A DNA stretch of 64,000 bases. Origin: Bryoerythrophyllum caledonicum (taxonomy: Eukaryota; Streptophyta; Bryopsida; Pottiales; Pottiaceae). The translations under genes and the position numbers were made by a program. The notes beneath the pieces were generated by a model. The model was given only the letters and a program-made list of their open reading frames with translations, made no database searches and was not told where the DNA came from. The DNA is taken from the NCBI GenBank assembly GCA_963971425.1, contig OZ020516.1, positions 16,108,593 through 16,172,592 of the forward strand, read 5' to 3'. The stretch's first letter is position 1. Every line of letters starts with the position of its first letter. Positions 44,640 to 56,744 of the stretch are shown here, in pieces.

Positions 44640-45516
44640 GTGGTGTAGTTTAGTTATAAGGAGAGCAATGCAGGAGAAATTGGGAATAATAGAATCAATT
44701 GAATGGAATCCATGTACTTGGGCCTCATGTACACTACCACATATACACGAATTTGCCTAAATACCCCGATCAAGCGTTGCACCAAGCCTCAGGCTTTGAA
44801 GGGTGGGAGAGGGTAGGGACAAAACCGGCCCCTATTTTTAGGTTGGAAGGGGGGCCTACTTAATCCAAGGGTGGGGGATCTGTGGATAATTTGGAGCCGC
44901 AGGCCCCAGTTTTGTCCAAAAAAAATCCAAAAAAAGCCTCTAGAACCCTAAACCGGACAGGGCCAGAAAAATGGTCCCACCCAAGCCTCGTGCCCAACCA
45001 CGCTCGACCAGGGTGAATAAGGAGATCCCATGTACACTAAGGTTGGATGACCCATAACCACCACGAACCCCATAACGGATAAGCAAAAGTGCACCAAAAC
45101 CACCACAGACCCACCCCATTTCCGAAATTTTAGGAAGTCATATATGATTGGGTGTCAGTTCATGATTGGTTCAAAGCTGCTGGTTTTTAGTCAATGCAGA
45201 AGTGGTTTTCAGTACAACTTAGTGTGGAAATAGAGAGTTGTGTAAGTCGAGGAATGGGTCACGGCTTACTATCCACTTTGAAAATTTGTAGCAATTTCAA
45301 TATGAAGAAATAAATGGTCACGACAATTGCAATATTCATGAAATCCTATTTTGAATTCCCAAAAAATGTCTTACCACGTATACAAATGCTATAAATAGGT
45401 CAGCAAGCTTAAGTTGGTGGTTATAGGTCATCCAACCTTACCACATGCATCAGTCACGAGTTTCACACACTCCCTGCCAAATTATTTATTTTTCCAAAAT
45501 ACAGAAGTTTGTTACG
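44640..45516. other. Spacer holding a diverged MULE-type MITE
   Basis: About 44,790-45,030 resembles the MITE family at 52,085 and 59,578 (shared GGCCCCTATTTTTAGGTT-like, GTCCAAAAAAAATCC, GCCTCTAGA, GGGCCAGAAAAATGGT blocks) but lacks clean ends. No gene. Confidence 0.5.
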
Positions 45517-45520
45517 TTAA

Positions 45521-45883
45521 CCCTTAAACGTCAGAGCCAGCCCGAGGGGCTTGGTTTCTACAGAATCTTCTCTGTAGCTCTTCCTGTACTCAACTTTTCA
45601 CTTATTTTTTTATATCATTCTAATCACCTTCTTTTGATGCATTCACAAAGTGAAATTTTACAATTCAAATCACAATTTGTATGAGTGATTTGTGCTTTGA
45701 AAGGATTGTGGTAGGTAGGTTGATAAGGTTTATAACCTTGTAGGAGGTTGCAAGCTCATCATTGATTGGTTTATTCATGATGCCCAAGTTCAAAAAGTGC
45801 ACTATTCATTGATGTCCAAGTACAGAAGATGCAGTGATCCAATTTCGGGCTGCCCGCTCAGGCCATGAATTGTCGTTTAAGGG
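45521..45883 (+). mobile_element. piggyBac-like short element, copy D
   Basis: TTAA at 45,517-45,520 and 45,884-45,887. Ends CCCTTAAACGTCAGAG and, reversed, CCCTTAAACGACAATT. 363 bp and non-coding; a different body from copies A-C. Confidence 0.7.
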
Positions 45884-45887
45884 TTAA

Positions 45888-47690
45888 TGTGTAATGTCAG
45901 GTTATTGCGTCATGGTTGGGTTGCTGTAAACTACTACGTGCCATTACACTTTGTCGTCTACAAAAGCCCTTCAGTACATGACAGAAATGCGCATTTGGCT
46001 ACACTACTTATTGAGCTACATTTCTGCCTACAAATGAAGTTTTGTTGTAGATGATACAATCTGATGGGTTGGTAGTAACCCACCACACACGCAACAATGT
46101 GCATAATTTTAACTTTTGGACCACCATTGATTATTAGGATGATATCTGGATTCCTGATCAAATGTGAAGCATACACTGAAAAGACAAGTTTTAGTAAGAA
46201 ATTATGAGAGATTGTGTGAACAGATTTCTGTCAGCAATATCAATACTGAAGCCAGTACTGCAAAGGTGCAGCTTTGAGTTGCCATCAATCCTTGTCAAGA
46301 TGTGCAAAACCCACCTGATGTTTTCGTACAGCTTTCTCTGGAAAGAACACAGCGGTAATATTGGGACCAAATTGAGTTTTAGCACCTCCGGACTCCCATT
46401 TTGGGCTTCCTGGGCGCATTTAGGGTTAATGATCTAAGGTCCACATTGACCCAAAAAAAAAAAACCTAGGCATCCATACACCTCAAGCTTGCGCCTTCAA
46501 GCAAAGTTTCTGAACATCACATAGTCCAAAGAAACATGGTATCATCAACCAACTCACTTCTACTCTACACAACGGATAGTCTTTGCAAGACTCCATCCAG
46601 TATGTGCACCGATTCGGGTTTTTTTTTTTTTTTTTTGGACGATTTGGACTGTGTCAACATTTTTGGGCGATTTGGACTGTGTAACATTTTTGTATACAAT
46701 CAAGTAGAAAAAAGAAAAAAGAAACACCGATAATTGTGTAAAAATATTTTCTTCACATATGATATGTCAATGCAAAGCTATCAACCTAGTGCACATGTGA
46801 ACCGCTCTAATTCAAAGTCAAAAAAATCTTGCAAGAATCTATTGATGGTTGAAGTAGTACACCCTCCAAAATCCACAGTTTTCACTACCAGTTTACAATA
46901 ACTTTAAACACTATAATCTATTCCATCAACCGTTGGATGTTCCATCTGGGCTGCTATTCGGCTATCCAAGTTGGCATTACCATGATGATCTATAATCAAC
47001 TTCCCCTTTTTGTTCCATAGGAGGCCTTGAGGATGTTGACCAAATTAGAATCAATTGTTATGTAAATCCTAATATCCATCCATAGTTTGGGAAAAGAAAT
47101 TCGGCTTTCCTTAGTCAACACAAGTTGATCCAAAGATCTTTTTGCACACCCTCACAATCTCTTCGTGGTTGTATTCCCAACCAAACATCGCTCTGGTTTC
47201 ATTTTTTAACACCGAATGTGTATTGGCATGCCACCTACAAATCAAATCTCTGTCCCATTGATTGCGGTATCCTTTACAGGGGTGTTCTTTGGATTTCTCT
47301 CATGGCTTGGTGACATGTATGGAATTAGTCCAAATACCTCTAATTAAATAGCAAGGTATCAGAGGCAACAAGCTACACCAAAGTTTTTAAACTTTAGAAT
47401 ATTTCCATTGAAAAGTGCAAAAGAATTATTGCATTTTGAAAGAATAGAGCAATGTTGACTTGGTCTCTAATATATATTATGCACCTAGTCCATAAGGCAA
47501 AAATTATCCAGAATGATTTAAGCCATCAAATATTCTACTCCACTTTCCACTACATCAAGTGGAGAATGCATATATATGAGTGTGTGATTGGGGAATGGCA
47601 AGCCGAATTGTGGAGAATAAGGCCTCATTTTATGGTTTTCAAAATGAACAAAATTGTCAAGAAACGAGAAATGCTAAGCAAGGGGTAGCC
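45888..47690. other. AT-rich repeat-derived stretch
   Basis: No gene. About 46,680-46,800 recurs at the right edge of the window (63,880-64,000), sharing ATACAATCAAGTAGA and GTCAATGCAAAGCTATCAAC. One unpaired TTAA end (TTTAGGGTTAATG, 46,417). A poly-T run at 46,619-46,637. Confidence 0.5.
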
Positions 47691-48075
47691 CCTTAGTTGT
47701 TTTTTGTGTACAGTCCACCAAACGACAAGGAGCGCAATTTAGAGCGCATGAAAAGAACGCATTCATGTACAAGGGAATCTGATGCATTTTCGGTTGGATT
47801 TTTGGCAAAGATGATTTGGAAGGACGAGGATTGCAAAGAGCTCATCAAATATACAATGGGTGCAATTGCATTCTCAATGAAGTTAGATGCCTTCATTCAC
47901 AAAGACCCCACAAAGACGCCATCACATGCAAGAGTTATAGAGGTTTTGATTGGTCCCCCCTACAACTTCTAGGTCCATCCACTAACCCATGTCCGATCGA
48001 CATGGATTTTGTGGTGGCAAGAACAGACACTTTATTCACGCTGACCCCCACTTAGAGATTGGAGTTTTTTCTCTA
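47690..48075 (+). mobile_element. Probable LINE 3' end with a short open frame
   Basis: A 91-codon frame (47,697-47,972; contains ESDAFSVGFLAKMIWKDEDC) of unknown family is followed by a diverged LINE/SINE-type 3' tail (CATCCACTAACCCATGTCC ... ACACTTTATTCACGCTGACCCCC). I infer a truncated LINE with a different C-terminus; target duplication not found. Confidence 0.4.
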
Positions 48076-48218
48076 GGTCTCCAGTAGTTGTTTTAGATAT
48101 ACAATTTAGTGCCACACTTATAGACATATGTTTTGAGCATTAGACAATGTTTTTCTAACATTTTGATTGCCTACACGGCCTTGTTTTATATTTGCAAAAT
48201 CATATAAATCAATTTTAA

Positions 48219-49308
48219 CCCCTAAATTACCAACAGCCTCCTTGGGGGACTCTCGAAGGTTTGCGGAGGTTTTAACGGTGCGACTTTATAACATTATTTT
48301 TTGAAATTTTTATTGTAGATGGACATTACTAAAGGCTTTATGTGAATCCATTTTTTTTCTTCCAAAATCCAACATTTCATGAAAAAGTTATAGGGTTTTG
48401 AAATTCAAATGGGAAGAGCAGACACGTTGGGCAACTCCAAAAACTTTTGCTAGGACACTTATTTGAATGCGAGATTTTCCGTAATAGCAATTAATGTTAT
48501 TTTCTTTCATATTGTCAAAAAAATCTCTTGTCTTTAGTGAATATTAGCATATTAATCCAAGTCAAACATTTTCACACATTGTTGCACATTATCGGGCAAG
48601 GTACCAAAAAATCTTCTTCCTTTCCACATAAAACTTAGAGAACTTCATATCTTTTACTTTTAATATTCTCCATGGCATTGTGTGTTGTTAACCTTTTCAT
48701 CGACCATTTGGATTCTCATTCTAAAACATATTAAGTTCACAAAATAATAAAATGTGAATTGACAATTTTTGAACCTCCACTCTTTACACAATTTTTTTTG
48801 AATATGCTACACCCTTTGTTTACCTCTAAAAATTGGTGTACAGTACAAGGAACTGATATCATGTTTAACATGGTGGTAATGAATTTAGACCTTGAGTAGT
48901 GCAAAAATTGGACACCAAGTGAAGTCAAAGTCTACTTATCCAGTAAATGCAGGGAAGAAATGAACCTTTTTTCTTCTTCAAAGACTATAATCTTTCAATC
49001 CGTGTAGTAAAAGTTTATGAAATTTTGTACAAAAATTTTGTATAAATATTTGACACCAAGTGAAGTCAAAGTTTGTTGATCCGCTAAACGCATGGAAGTT
49101 AATGAACCCTTTTTGGTGCTTCAAACACTATTGTCTTTCAATCCGTGTCGTCAAAGTTTAGGAATATTTGTGAGTATGTTGCTTAATGAGTCTTAATTGA
49201 GATCCTACGGTTTGAACTGGGAATAAAAGTTCTGGTTTTCTTCCTTACTGCACTGAAATGAACAATTTTGAAGTGTTTTGGTTTGAAAATGGCTTGGTAA
49301 TTTAGGGA
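48219..49308 (+). mobile_element. piggyBac-like non-autonomous element, copy C
   Basis: Left TTAA at 48,215-48,218; the right site has decayed to TTAT (49,309-49,312). Left end CCCCTAAATTACC. Collinear with copy B, and it preserves the sequence into which the LINE inserted in copy B (around 48,868-48,890). Contains an internal partial duplication (GACACCAAGTGAAGTCAAAGT at 48,912 and 49,051). Confidence 0.7.
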
Positions 49309-49312
49309 TTAT

Positions 49313-50121
49313 TGAATTTGTATCATTGATGAAGTGAAAAATTCGTATCACTAGTTTTGTAACAAAAGAAAATAAAAGAATTGACACGTGCACGTGTCCC
49401 CCTCTAGACGTCTACATGCCTCCCCCTCCAGACACGCACACCCCTCCTCCAAAACGTGCATGGTTTCCAGACTTTCGCGCCTCTAGACGTTCACACGTGG
49501 ATTTCTTGGTTATGAAGCGCTTTTCTCTGTCATCATAAATTTAAAAAATAATGAACTCAGTAAATTTTTCTCCTCCCGACTATGTTCGATATTTCTTGGG
49601 GACCGACTGGTCTGTTAGTCCAAAGTGCCGTCCGGTCCACCAAATTTAGTTCATGTCCGTTCTTTATGACAATTGTGCTCATGTTGATATTCTAGTATTG
49701 AAAAACACTTTTTCTTCAACCAATATTAATTTAAAACTCACTACTTAGTTTTGCACCTTCATATCATTAAAATATTGCACATTATGTACAAGCATCATTT
49801 AAAATAGAATACATGTGATTTGTGGGTGAAGGCATCATGTAACCAGATCTCATATAAAATTGAATGTATTCACAAGCCCCCAATTTTGTAACACTATTCC
49901 AAAATTTATAATACTCGTGTTTATCATTCATGTCTTCTTTGTTGATCCAATACAGTGATCTTTCATGTCTTCTTTGTCGATCTAATAGTCTCTTGCATTC
50001 AACATTGGCTTCTTATGTGTACGTAAGTGACATATATTCTCTATTTTAGTTTGAAAAAGACACCTTAAATATCATCATACATTACTACGCAAGTAAATTT
50101 GTTGAACAAAACTCACAATGT
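49313..50121. other. AT-rich spacer
   Basis: No gene. A small GC-richer patch at 49,385-49,495 has CACACGTG-like and TCTAGACGT repeats. Confidence 0.4.
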
Positions 50122-50132
50122 TTACATTTTAG

Positions 50133-50226
50133 AAGAAAGAAGAAGAACGCCGGTCTCCGTGAGGGGGCCGGCGTGAGTAAAGTGTCCGTTCATTCCACCA
50201 CTAAGTCCATGCCCACCGGGCATGGA
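50133..50226 (-). mobile_element. 94-bp LINE tail insertion
   Basis: Only the 3' tail of the Dualen-like LINE family (reverse orientation: GCCGGTCTCCGTGAGGGGGC, then GGAATGAACGGACA-like). Flanked by 11-bp duplications TTACATTTTAG at 50,122-50,132 and 50,227-50,237, so it is a genuine, extremely 5'-truncated insertion. Confidence 0.85.
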
Positions 50227-50237
50227 TTACATTTTAG

Positions 50238-50691
50238 ATATATTGCAAGGCCGTATAAATATTTGACTATTTTCTTTTTTGTTTGTAGAAGCAAGTCATG
50301 GATGCATCCATTGCAAATTTGAAACATGCTTGTGCAAGGATTTTAAGAGAATTTGAGTATACAAGATTACATTATGTTTCTTTTTCAAAATCGGAATCAT
50401 TTACTTACATTCTTTAAGTAAACACTTTATATTTGTTTATATGGAATTTCATCGTATTCCTCAACAGATAGTAAAGCAGTCAAAGATGTAAAGAAGCTCA
50501 CTGCATATATATGCAAAAACACACATAATCAAACAATTCAAAACTTTTTCAAAGAAATATAGGAATCAAACATCTTATATGAACTACCTCAAATATAGCT
50601 ATTTATTGAATATTGGGACTATAGAATCATCTCCAAATATGCTCTAGAGAACTATTTGCCACCTAGACATCATGCTACGTTGCTATGGTAT
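50238..50691. other. AT-rich spacer
   Basis: Nothing recognised. Confidence 0.4.
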
Positions 50692-50693
50692 AA

Positions 50694-51046
50694 GGTAAGC
50701 CCCCCTATAACCAACAAAAATCCATGGCCAACGCCTGTAAGATTGGGGTATATCCAACCCTCTTCCATCCCATTACCACCAATTCAGCTCCAAATGGAGG
50801 TTTGCTATTAGTCAAGACCCTTACTTTTGGTCGTTAGTTATGGGGGGTACCTCCTGCTGGCCACCCACTAAACATGGCTGCACACTTTAAAAATTCATAA
50901 CTAATTAAGTTTTCATTGAAAAAATATGAAATCACCTGGGTTGGAATTGTAACTCTATTGGCTATCACTGAAAAATAATAGTGTAATTATCTCCTCTCTC
51001 CATATATGCACATTCCTTAACTCGTCGATTTTAGGGGGGCTTACCT
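50694..51046. mobile_element. TA-flanked MITE with AGGTAAGCCCCCCTA ends
   Basis: 353 bp. TIR AGGTAAGCCCCCCTA and its exact complement at the right end, flanked by TA at 50,692-50,693 and 51,047-51,048. A partial relative lies inverted at 33,687. Non-coding; a TA duplication suggests the Tc1/mariner group, unproven. Confidence 0.78.
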
Positions 51047-51048
51047 TA

Positions 51049-51464
51049 GCCTCAACGCTCTCATCATCCTCTAGCAATGCGCCTCTTTAATGTGCTTAAA
51101 TGCATTTCCTATCATACCCGACATATCCTGATCCAACACTAGAGGAGCTTTTGTGTCTCCAACACCAATAGATGCAGCCTGAACATACGTGTAACTGCAT
51201 GATACACCGTGTTGCGTGTGCCTTAAGCCATTTTTTTTGGTAATAGAAGCCATTGAACAACATCCCTTGCTGCATAGAAAAAATCCTCTGAAATGCCATG
51301 ACACCCACCAATACTTCCTCCTCATGAATCTCCAATTTTGACTATGATTCAGAAACAACTAAAATTCCCATGTACCAAAAATCCAAGTGATTCAGATGCT
51401 TGACTTGACCATATTCTCTTGAGCTGAAGCACTTGAGAGGCAAATGTACCCCTTCCATGACCAC
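51049..51464. other. Spacer with an unrecognised minus-strand open frame
   Basis: A 95-codon frame at 51,071-51,358 (minus; contains LVLDQDMSGMIGNAFKHIK) overlaps another frame of similar length. I recognise neither. It could be a decayed gene fragment; no splice-consistent model found. Confidence 0.3.
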
Positions 51465-51467
51465 TTA

Positions 51468-52069
51468 GGGGCGGTTTACACTACGGACCAAGAACTCGTC
51501 CCGTGGACCTCTAAAATCTGTGATTGGCTCCATCAACTTGTCCCGGGATGACTTGGGTTTAAACTTTACACTACATGAAAAAAAGAAGAGTGACCAAAGG
51601 ATTTGAGGTCCTCAAAAGGCCCAGAAATAGGCCTAGTGGATAATGTTGAAGGGTCCCCCGGATTTTGCGGTGAGAGAGGTATAAAGGGTTCTCTCATTGT
51701 TGGTCGAGGAGACCGTGGGCTTGAAATGCCGTTTTATTACTTTTAGATTGATTTTTTTTTTGGTTTTTTTTAGAGGGCCCAATGTTACTGTAGATACAAT
51801 GGCGGCCACCCTTTTTGTCTTTTTGGCTTGTTTTATTTTCTTTGTTATTTTAGGCAATAGTGACCTTTTTAGGCATTCATTAAAAAAAATCAGCACGCCC
51901 ACTTTTTAGTACATGGTCATTCCTCCCGGTCCAAGTTCGGTTTACACTTAGTGAGAGGCCCAAGGGCTTTAAAACTTACATTTTTTCTAAAGTGTGACCA
52001 TGAAGTGTGACCATGGAATTAATCCATTTTCCTTTGTCACTTCTCTTGGTCTGTAGTGTAAACCGCCCC
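51468..52069. mobile_element. Tourist-like MITE 1 (PIF/Harbinger type)
   Basis: 602 bp flanked by TTA (51,465-51,467 and 52,070-52,072). TIR GGGGCGGTTTACACTAC with the complement at the right end, and the similarity continues for about 27 bp. The open frames inside are not transposase. Confidence 0.82.
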
Positions 52070-52084
52070 TTAGCCAACATCCAC

Positions 52085-52360
52085 GCCCAGGGCAAATTGA
52101 CCCTCGTTGGGAGATACCCAAGGTGGGTCCCATCTTTACTGCATGGGGTCATTTTTCTAGCCCTCTTATTTTGGGGGGTCCGGAGGCTTTTTCTGGTTTT
52201 TTTTTGGACAAATTTGGGGTCGAAGGCCATCATTTACCCTATAATATCCTCCCTTGCTATAACTAGAGTCCCATCCAAAAACAAAATAGGGGCCAGGTTT
52301 GGCCCCACCACCTTGTAGCCCCCTCGGGTAACTCCCAACAAGGGTCAATTTGCCCTCGGC
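52085..52360. mobile_element. MULE-type MITE 1
   Basis: 276 bp with TIR GCCCAGGGCAAATTGACCC (right end GCCGAGGGCAAATTGACCC when reversed) and 10-bp duplications CAACATCCAC at 52,075-52,084 and 52,361-52,370. Same termini type as 59,578 and as the 2.5-kb element at 60,278. Confidence 0.85.
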
Positions 52361-52585
52361 CAACATCCACCACATCGATATTTGTCCACTTCACTGTAGT
52401 TATTTGTCCTTCTCTGTACAATTGTCCATGTAAGAAGTCTCCCTTGAAGTTGATGGATTCGTTAATCTCAAAGGAGATTCTTTTATGTCATCTTCATCTG
52501 AACCAAATCACGTCCTAATTGTTGGTCAATTGACTGCCAACCAAGGTGTCTAGGAATTCAAGTGGACATTCTCTTCTCACATTAA

Positions 52586-53714
52586 CCCCTGAGAGCCCAA
52601 GTGTACTTGGGGTGTATGTTTTGGATTTTGGGCATGTATCTTTGAGTGGAAAAAATACTCCGATTCTTATGAAAATTTTGCACTGCATTGTCCTTGATGA
52701 AATCTATATGGGGAAATTTTCAAATATGATTTTGGACTTTTGGTTCAAAAGTTATTAGCCTTCAAAGGTCAAAATGGGGAGTCTGGACTACAGGGGCAAC
52801 CATGTCAACCAATGCGATTTGAAGAGAAAAATGGAGCATAATTTTGGGACAGAAGGACGAGGAAAGGAGTCCAGACTTCTATGCATGAAGTCCAAGTGGA
52901 AAAAACTTTGAAAATTATCAAAAGAGTCATTAAAATAATTTTAAAAGAACAACAAACAACAAACCGTCAGCTGGCCCGCCAGCGTCCTGCGCCAGAAGCA
53001 GGCCTGCCAAGATTTTTTATTTTAAAAAAAGTTTAATTTTTAATTTTGTTTTTTGTTTTTGTTTTTTTTTCGTCTAGCTGCGAGGGCTGTCAACAGCGGG
53101 ACAAATTGGCCACCCAATTTCAAGCACTGCTCTTTTCCATAATGCTTTATTTATTCCATATATTCATGAAAATTATGGATTATACTAATTTTAATCGTTT
53201 CTTTTTCTTAAATTAGTGAAAAAATAAATTGAAAGTTTCCACCATTGGGATTCTCAAATGCAACAACTTGTATGAAACAAACAATTTCATATCACTTATG
53301 TAGTAATTGTCATCATTTTGTACCCCCTTTCACTAAAGTATATATTCCTACATCTATTACCCCTTGAATTGACCTCAAATTTTGCACACAAATAGCTAAC
53401 AACATATAAGTCATATTGGTAAAACATTTGATCACATTTCAATGTAAAAACTAGAAGATATGCCTAGTCAAAGTAGGCTAACCTTGCCAGGCAAGGGGGG
53501 AACAATACTTTTCTTTGCACTTCAAACGCTACAATCTTCACATCCGTGCGGTGGATTGCAACCAAATTTATATTGTAAGTTCATATACATGTCTATTTTA
53601 AGATTGTACAGTTAAAGTCTAAAAGTAGACTTTAATGTTAGATTTTGTTGCCACTTGTTGATGGTGGCAGTTTTGGAGTGTTTCATGATGGAAAATGCCT
53701 TGGGCTTTTAGGGG
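52586..53714 (+). mobile_element. piggyBac-like non-autonomous element, copy E
   Basis: TTAA at 52,582-52,585 and 53,715-53,718. Ends CCCCTGAGAGCCCAAG and, reversed, CCCCTAAAAGCCCAAG. 1,129 bp, no transposase. Includes a 53,525-53,700 segment related to the other copies (ATCCGTGCGGTGGATT). Confidence 0.75.
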
Positions 53715-53961
53715 TTAAAACCAAAACATGGAGATGGAGAACGCTCTCCGGAAAATTGTTACAATGAGGAGAGTGATATATGCACTATGTGACAAGAATC
53801 ATGAATTATGCTGTAGGTTAATTTCTTCTTGACATAATCCAGGGATTTGTAGATCCATCCTCATATCTCTGACCCGTAGCGAAGGTTGTGAAAAATTACA
53901 CAATCTATGTTGATTATATTTTAAATTAGTTGTTTTTCATTCTTACTGACAAAACCCTAAT

Positions 53962-55811
53962 CACTACACTAATAATGATATTTAGTGTTACGGGACGAAT
54001 AGTGTAGTTATGCCTACTGCTTAAATTTTGCTAAATGTCTATTTGTTGACGATTACTATTCAAACAATTATTTTGCATGTTTAAAAATACTATGGATATT
54101 AAATACATTAATTATTTATCATTACAATATTTCTAATGTGGTTTTTAATATTCATTTAAAGAAAATAAATGTATTTTTAATACCAAGTATAAACTTTCAT
54201 ATTAACATATGTATACAGTAAATAAGTAAAAATATGTAATCATAGACTATAAATTTTGATATATATAACTATCAAAATGATAAATTATAATACTAATACT
54301 TATTTGTAAATGCATGTTTCCTCTAATTCTCTTTTTCCAACACGCCAAAATCAAACAAGCGCAACAAATTACAATTACTCACAATTAATGTTTGAAGTGA
54401 GATTCAATGTTGTTACATTAGTAGGAGTATTGCCATTTAGCGTCCAAGTTTACAATTAGTGTTGCAAACATTGAATATCATTATTAGTGACTCCACGTTT
54501 GGATCTCAGCTCGTCATCGTAATTGTCATGACTCTCTGAACTCAACCAAGAGGTTGAAGCAAGAAGACCAGGGAGATGATTGACAATATTTTTCACACCT
54601 CAAGAAATTTGTAGAAGTAACCGAGTAATCGTTGCAAAAAGAACTTGTGGAAGTTTTCCAGGAGACCTCTTTGACTTGCCTAATGAAGTGGACTTAAACT
54701 TCATTGGCTTTTTCTCATGTATCCCTTTTAATAATGGAATACCATTCCAACATCATTGGCCCCAGCATTCCAGGCAGCTAGCATTTGTGCCCTCTGATCT
54801 TGAGTCTTGTTCCAAATAGAGTCCTAGCTGCTGCTTAGGGCCACTTCACACTATGCCCAAGTCGAGTGACCGTCCGTTAATATGAGTGGCCAAACTATGG
54901 CCAGAGGCCAAACTTTTTTGCCAAAAAAATACATTAAATAATACAGATTGAAGGTTTGGCCGGTCGTGGTGTGAAGCCCCAAAGCCCAAGTCCAAAGTCC
55001 AAACCCCATATCATAACGCCAAAAAAAATCATCCAATAAAAATCAGCCAAAAAAATCACCTTCTTTCATCTACTGGTCTAGATCTTGTCACATTTTGATT
55101 ATTTTATTAAAAAATTCAACGGACTCTTGATTCTGGTTTGGGTCCGCTATAATGGGCGGCACAAGTTTTGCTCGAGAGGCGGTTGCTTTGGCGCCAAAAC
55201 AACCCAAAGTGCTGCCATGTAGGACGACGGCCTTTGGAGTTTGGGCACAAGTGTGAAGGCCCAAAGTCCGGACTTTGGCCATTCTAGCAATCTCATTGGT
55301 GGAAATCGATGGCCACTTGACTTAGCCACCAAGTGTGAAGCGGCCCTTAGACTAGAAAGAGTGTTGTTGTGAATATTGGTTTGGATGTACTAATGTGTTC
55401 AACATGGTCCCCAATATATCTTCACATGCTTGAGGGCCATTGCTTAAACATATATAAACATAAAATTGATTTACATGTTTACATCAAATAACTATAAATA
55501 CTGAATTACAAATCATAATTTTAAATAGTGAATAAATATTAAATGATTTATTATAAATTTAATATTTATATTTAAAGCTTGTTTCTTCTTATTCTCTTTT
55601 TACAATTACAGTTCTTTGTATAAATAAATTGGTACTTGACCAACACCAAATGCCAACACGTCAAAATTAAACAAGGGCCCAAAATTACAGTTATTGACAA
55701 TAAGTCTTTAAATTTACATTTAATGTTGTTACAATAGTAGAGTTATTGCCATTTAGCATTTGTGTTTGTATCAGTGTTATAAACACTAAATATCATTATT
55801 AGTGTAGTGGA
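53962..55811. mobile_element. 1.85-kb TIR element CACTACACTAATAATG, containing a nested MITE
   Basis: Left end CACTACACTAATAATGATAT and right end its complement (ATATCATTATTAGTGTAGTG). The TIRs are about 28 bp; an internal partial copy lies near 54,450-54,490. Despite the CACTA start I find no 3-bp duplication. AT-rich, non-coding. Related to the foldback family by its TTTAGTG-containing ends. Confidence 0.65.
54838..55346. mobile_element. Tourist-like MITE 2 (PIF/Harbinger type)
   Basis: 509 bp flanked by TTA (54,835-54,837 and 55,347-55,349). TIR GGGCCACTTCACACT / GGGCCGCTTCACACT, related to MITE 1 (GGGCGGTTTACACT). Nested in the 1.85-kb TIR element. Confidence 0.8.
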
Positions 55812-56370
55812 AAATTTGCTCTAGGTAGCACAACTCTTTCATCAAATGTCTAATTTTATTTTTAAAATATACTTCCATGAGGCTCTATCATTTTTCAAAA
55901 ACATCATTTTCTAAACATTCAGGATAAAAGTTGATGTTTTTTTCTTGAAGTGAAAAAGATAAGAGACTAAAAGAGTAAAAGTACATAAGGTTTTAAGCCT
56001 CAAGTAGTTAAATAAAAGAAGCACCCCACCTAACCTAACCAGAAGAGGCTCATGACTTGGCAAACTCAACAATTCCACCCGTAAACGTCACTCGGGAATT
56101 GCATATACAGGCACGTATTTTACTTTGTAGAATTCAAAAAATGTATTAAAAATTAGTTAGACTTACACCTTTGGAATGAAGATTTTCAGCCAACATCTTA
56201 CATTTGGAGGTCGTTTCAATAACTCAACCTTATCATGTTTAAATACAACACCATACATGTAAAATATTATGACCATTAGTGGGCCGTTATGAAGTTTAAG
56301 GATTAAATAATATTCTTTTGTACATAGTGAGTCCCTCCTACCTCCAGCAGTGACTAGGCACTTGTATCTA
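55812..56370. other. AT-rich spacer with dispersed repeat copy 2
   Basis: About 56,085-56,300 is the second copy of the repeat at 7,205-7,435. Otherwise nothing recognised. Confidence 0.55.
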
Positions 56371-56744
56371 AGGTAGCCGCACCAGAAACCGTCACTTTAA
56401 GCCAAAGCCAACATATCATACATAGCAAAATTTCAGCAAAAATTTGAGAGGAAAGATAATTAAAAAGTATAGAGGTTCGTGCAAAAACCACAACTTTGTT
56501 AAGAGTGAGATGGAGGCAAAAAAATCTCAAAGTGCAAAATCAAACCCCACCACTTTCCCTCTGACTAGTGCACTATAACCGTTGTTAATGTAACCTTGAT
56601 CCACCTTAGCTAAGAACCAATCTCACTTGGACACATATCACTGTTGCATTGTTCTCCATGCGGGAACTGGTGTGTTGGGAGTGGGAATTGGTGCTTTGGG
56701 TGGCTACAGTTTTAGGGACAAAACGGTTTCTGGTACAACTACCT
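56371..56744. mobile_element. TA-flanked MITE with AGGTAGCCGCACCAG ends
   Basis: 374 bp. TIR AGGTAGCCGCACCAGAAACC (right end, reversed: AGGTAGTTGTACCAGAAACC), flanked by TA at 56,369-56,370 and 56,745-56,746. Confidence 0.78.

Noticed and set aside
33687-51046. One giant 17-kb element bounded by the inverted copies at 33,687 and 50,694
   Set aside because: The right copy is a complete 353-bp MITE with its own TIRs and TA duplications, and the left is a truncated relative, so the pair is fortuitous.
51468-52069. 5-bp CTTAG target duplications for the Tourist-like MITEs
   Set aside because: TTA with one more G/C included in each TIR is symmetrical and matches PIF/Harbinger practice; the flanking C and G are then coincidental or target preference.
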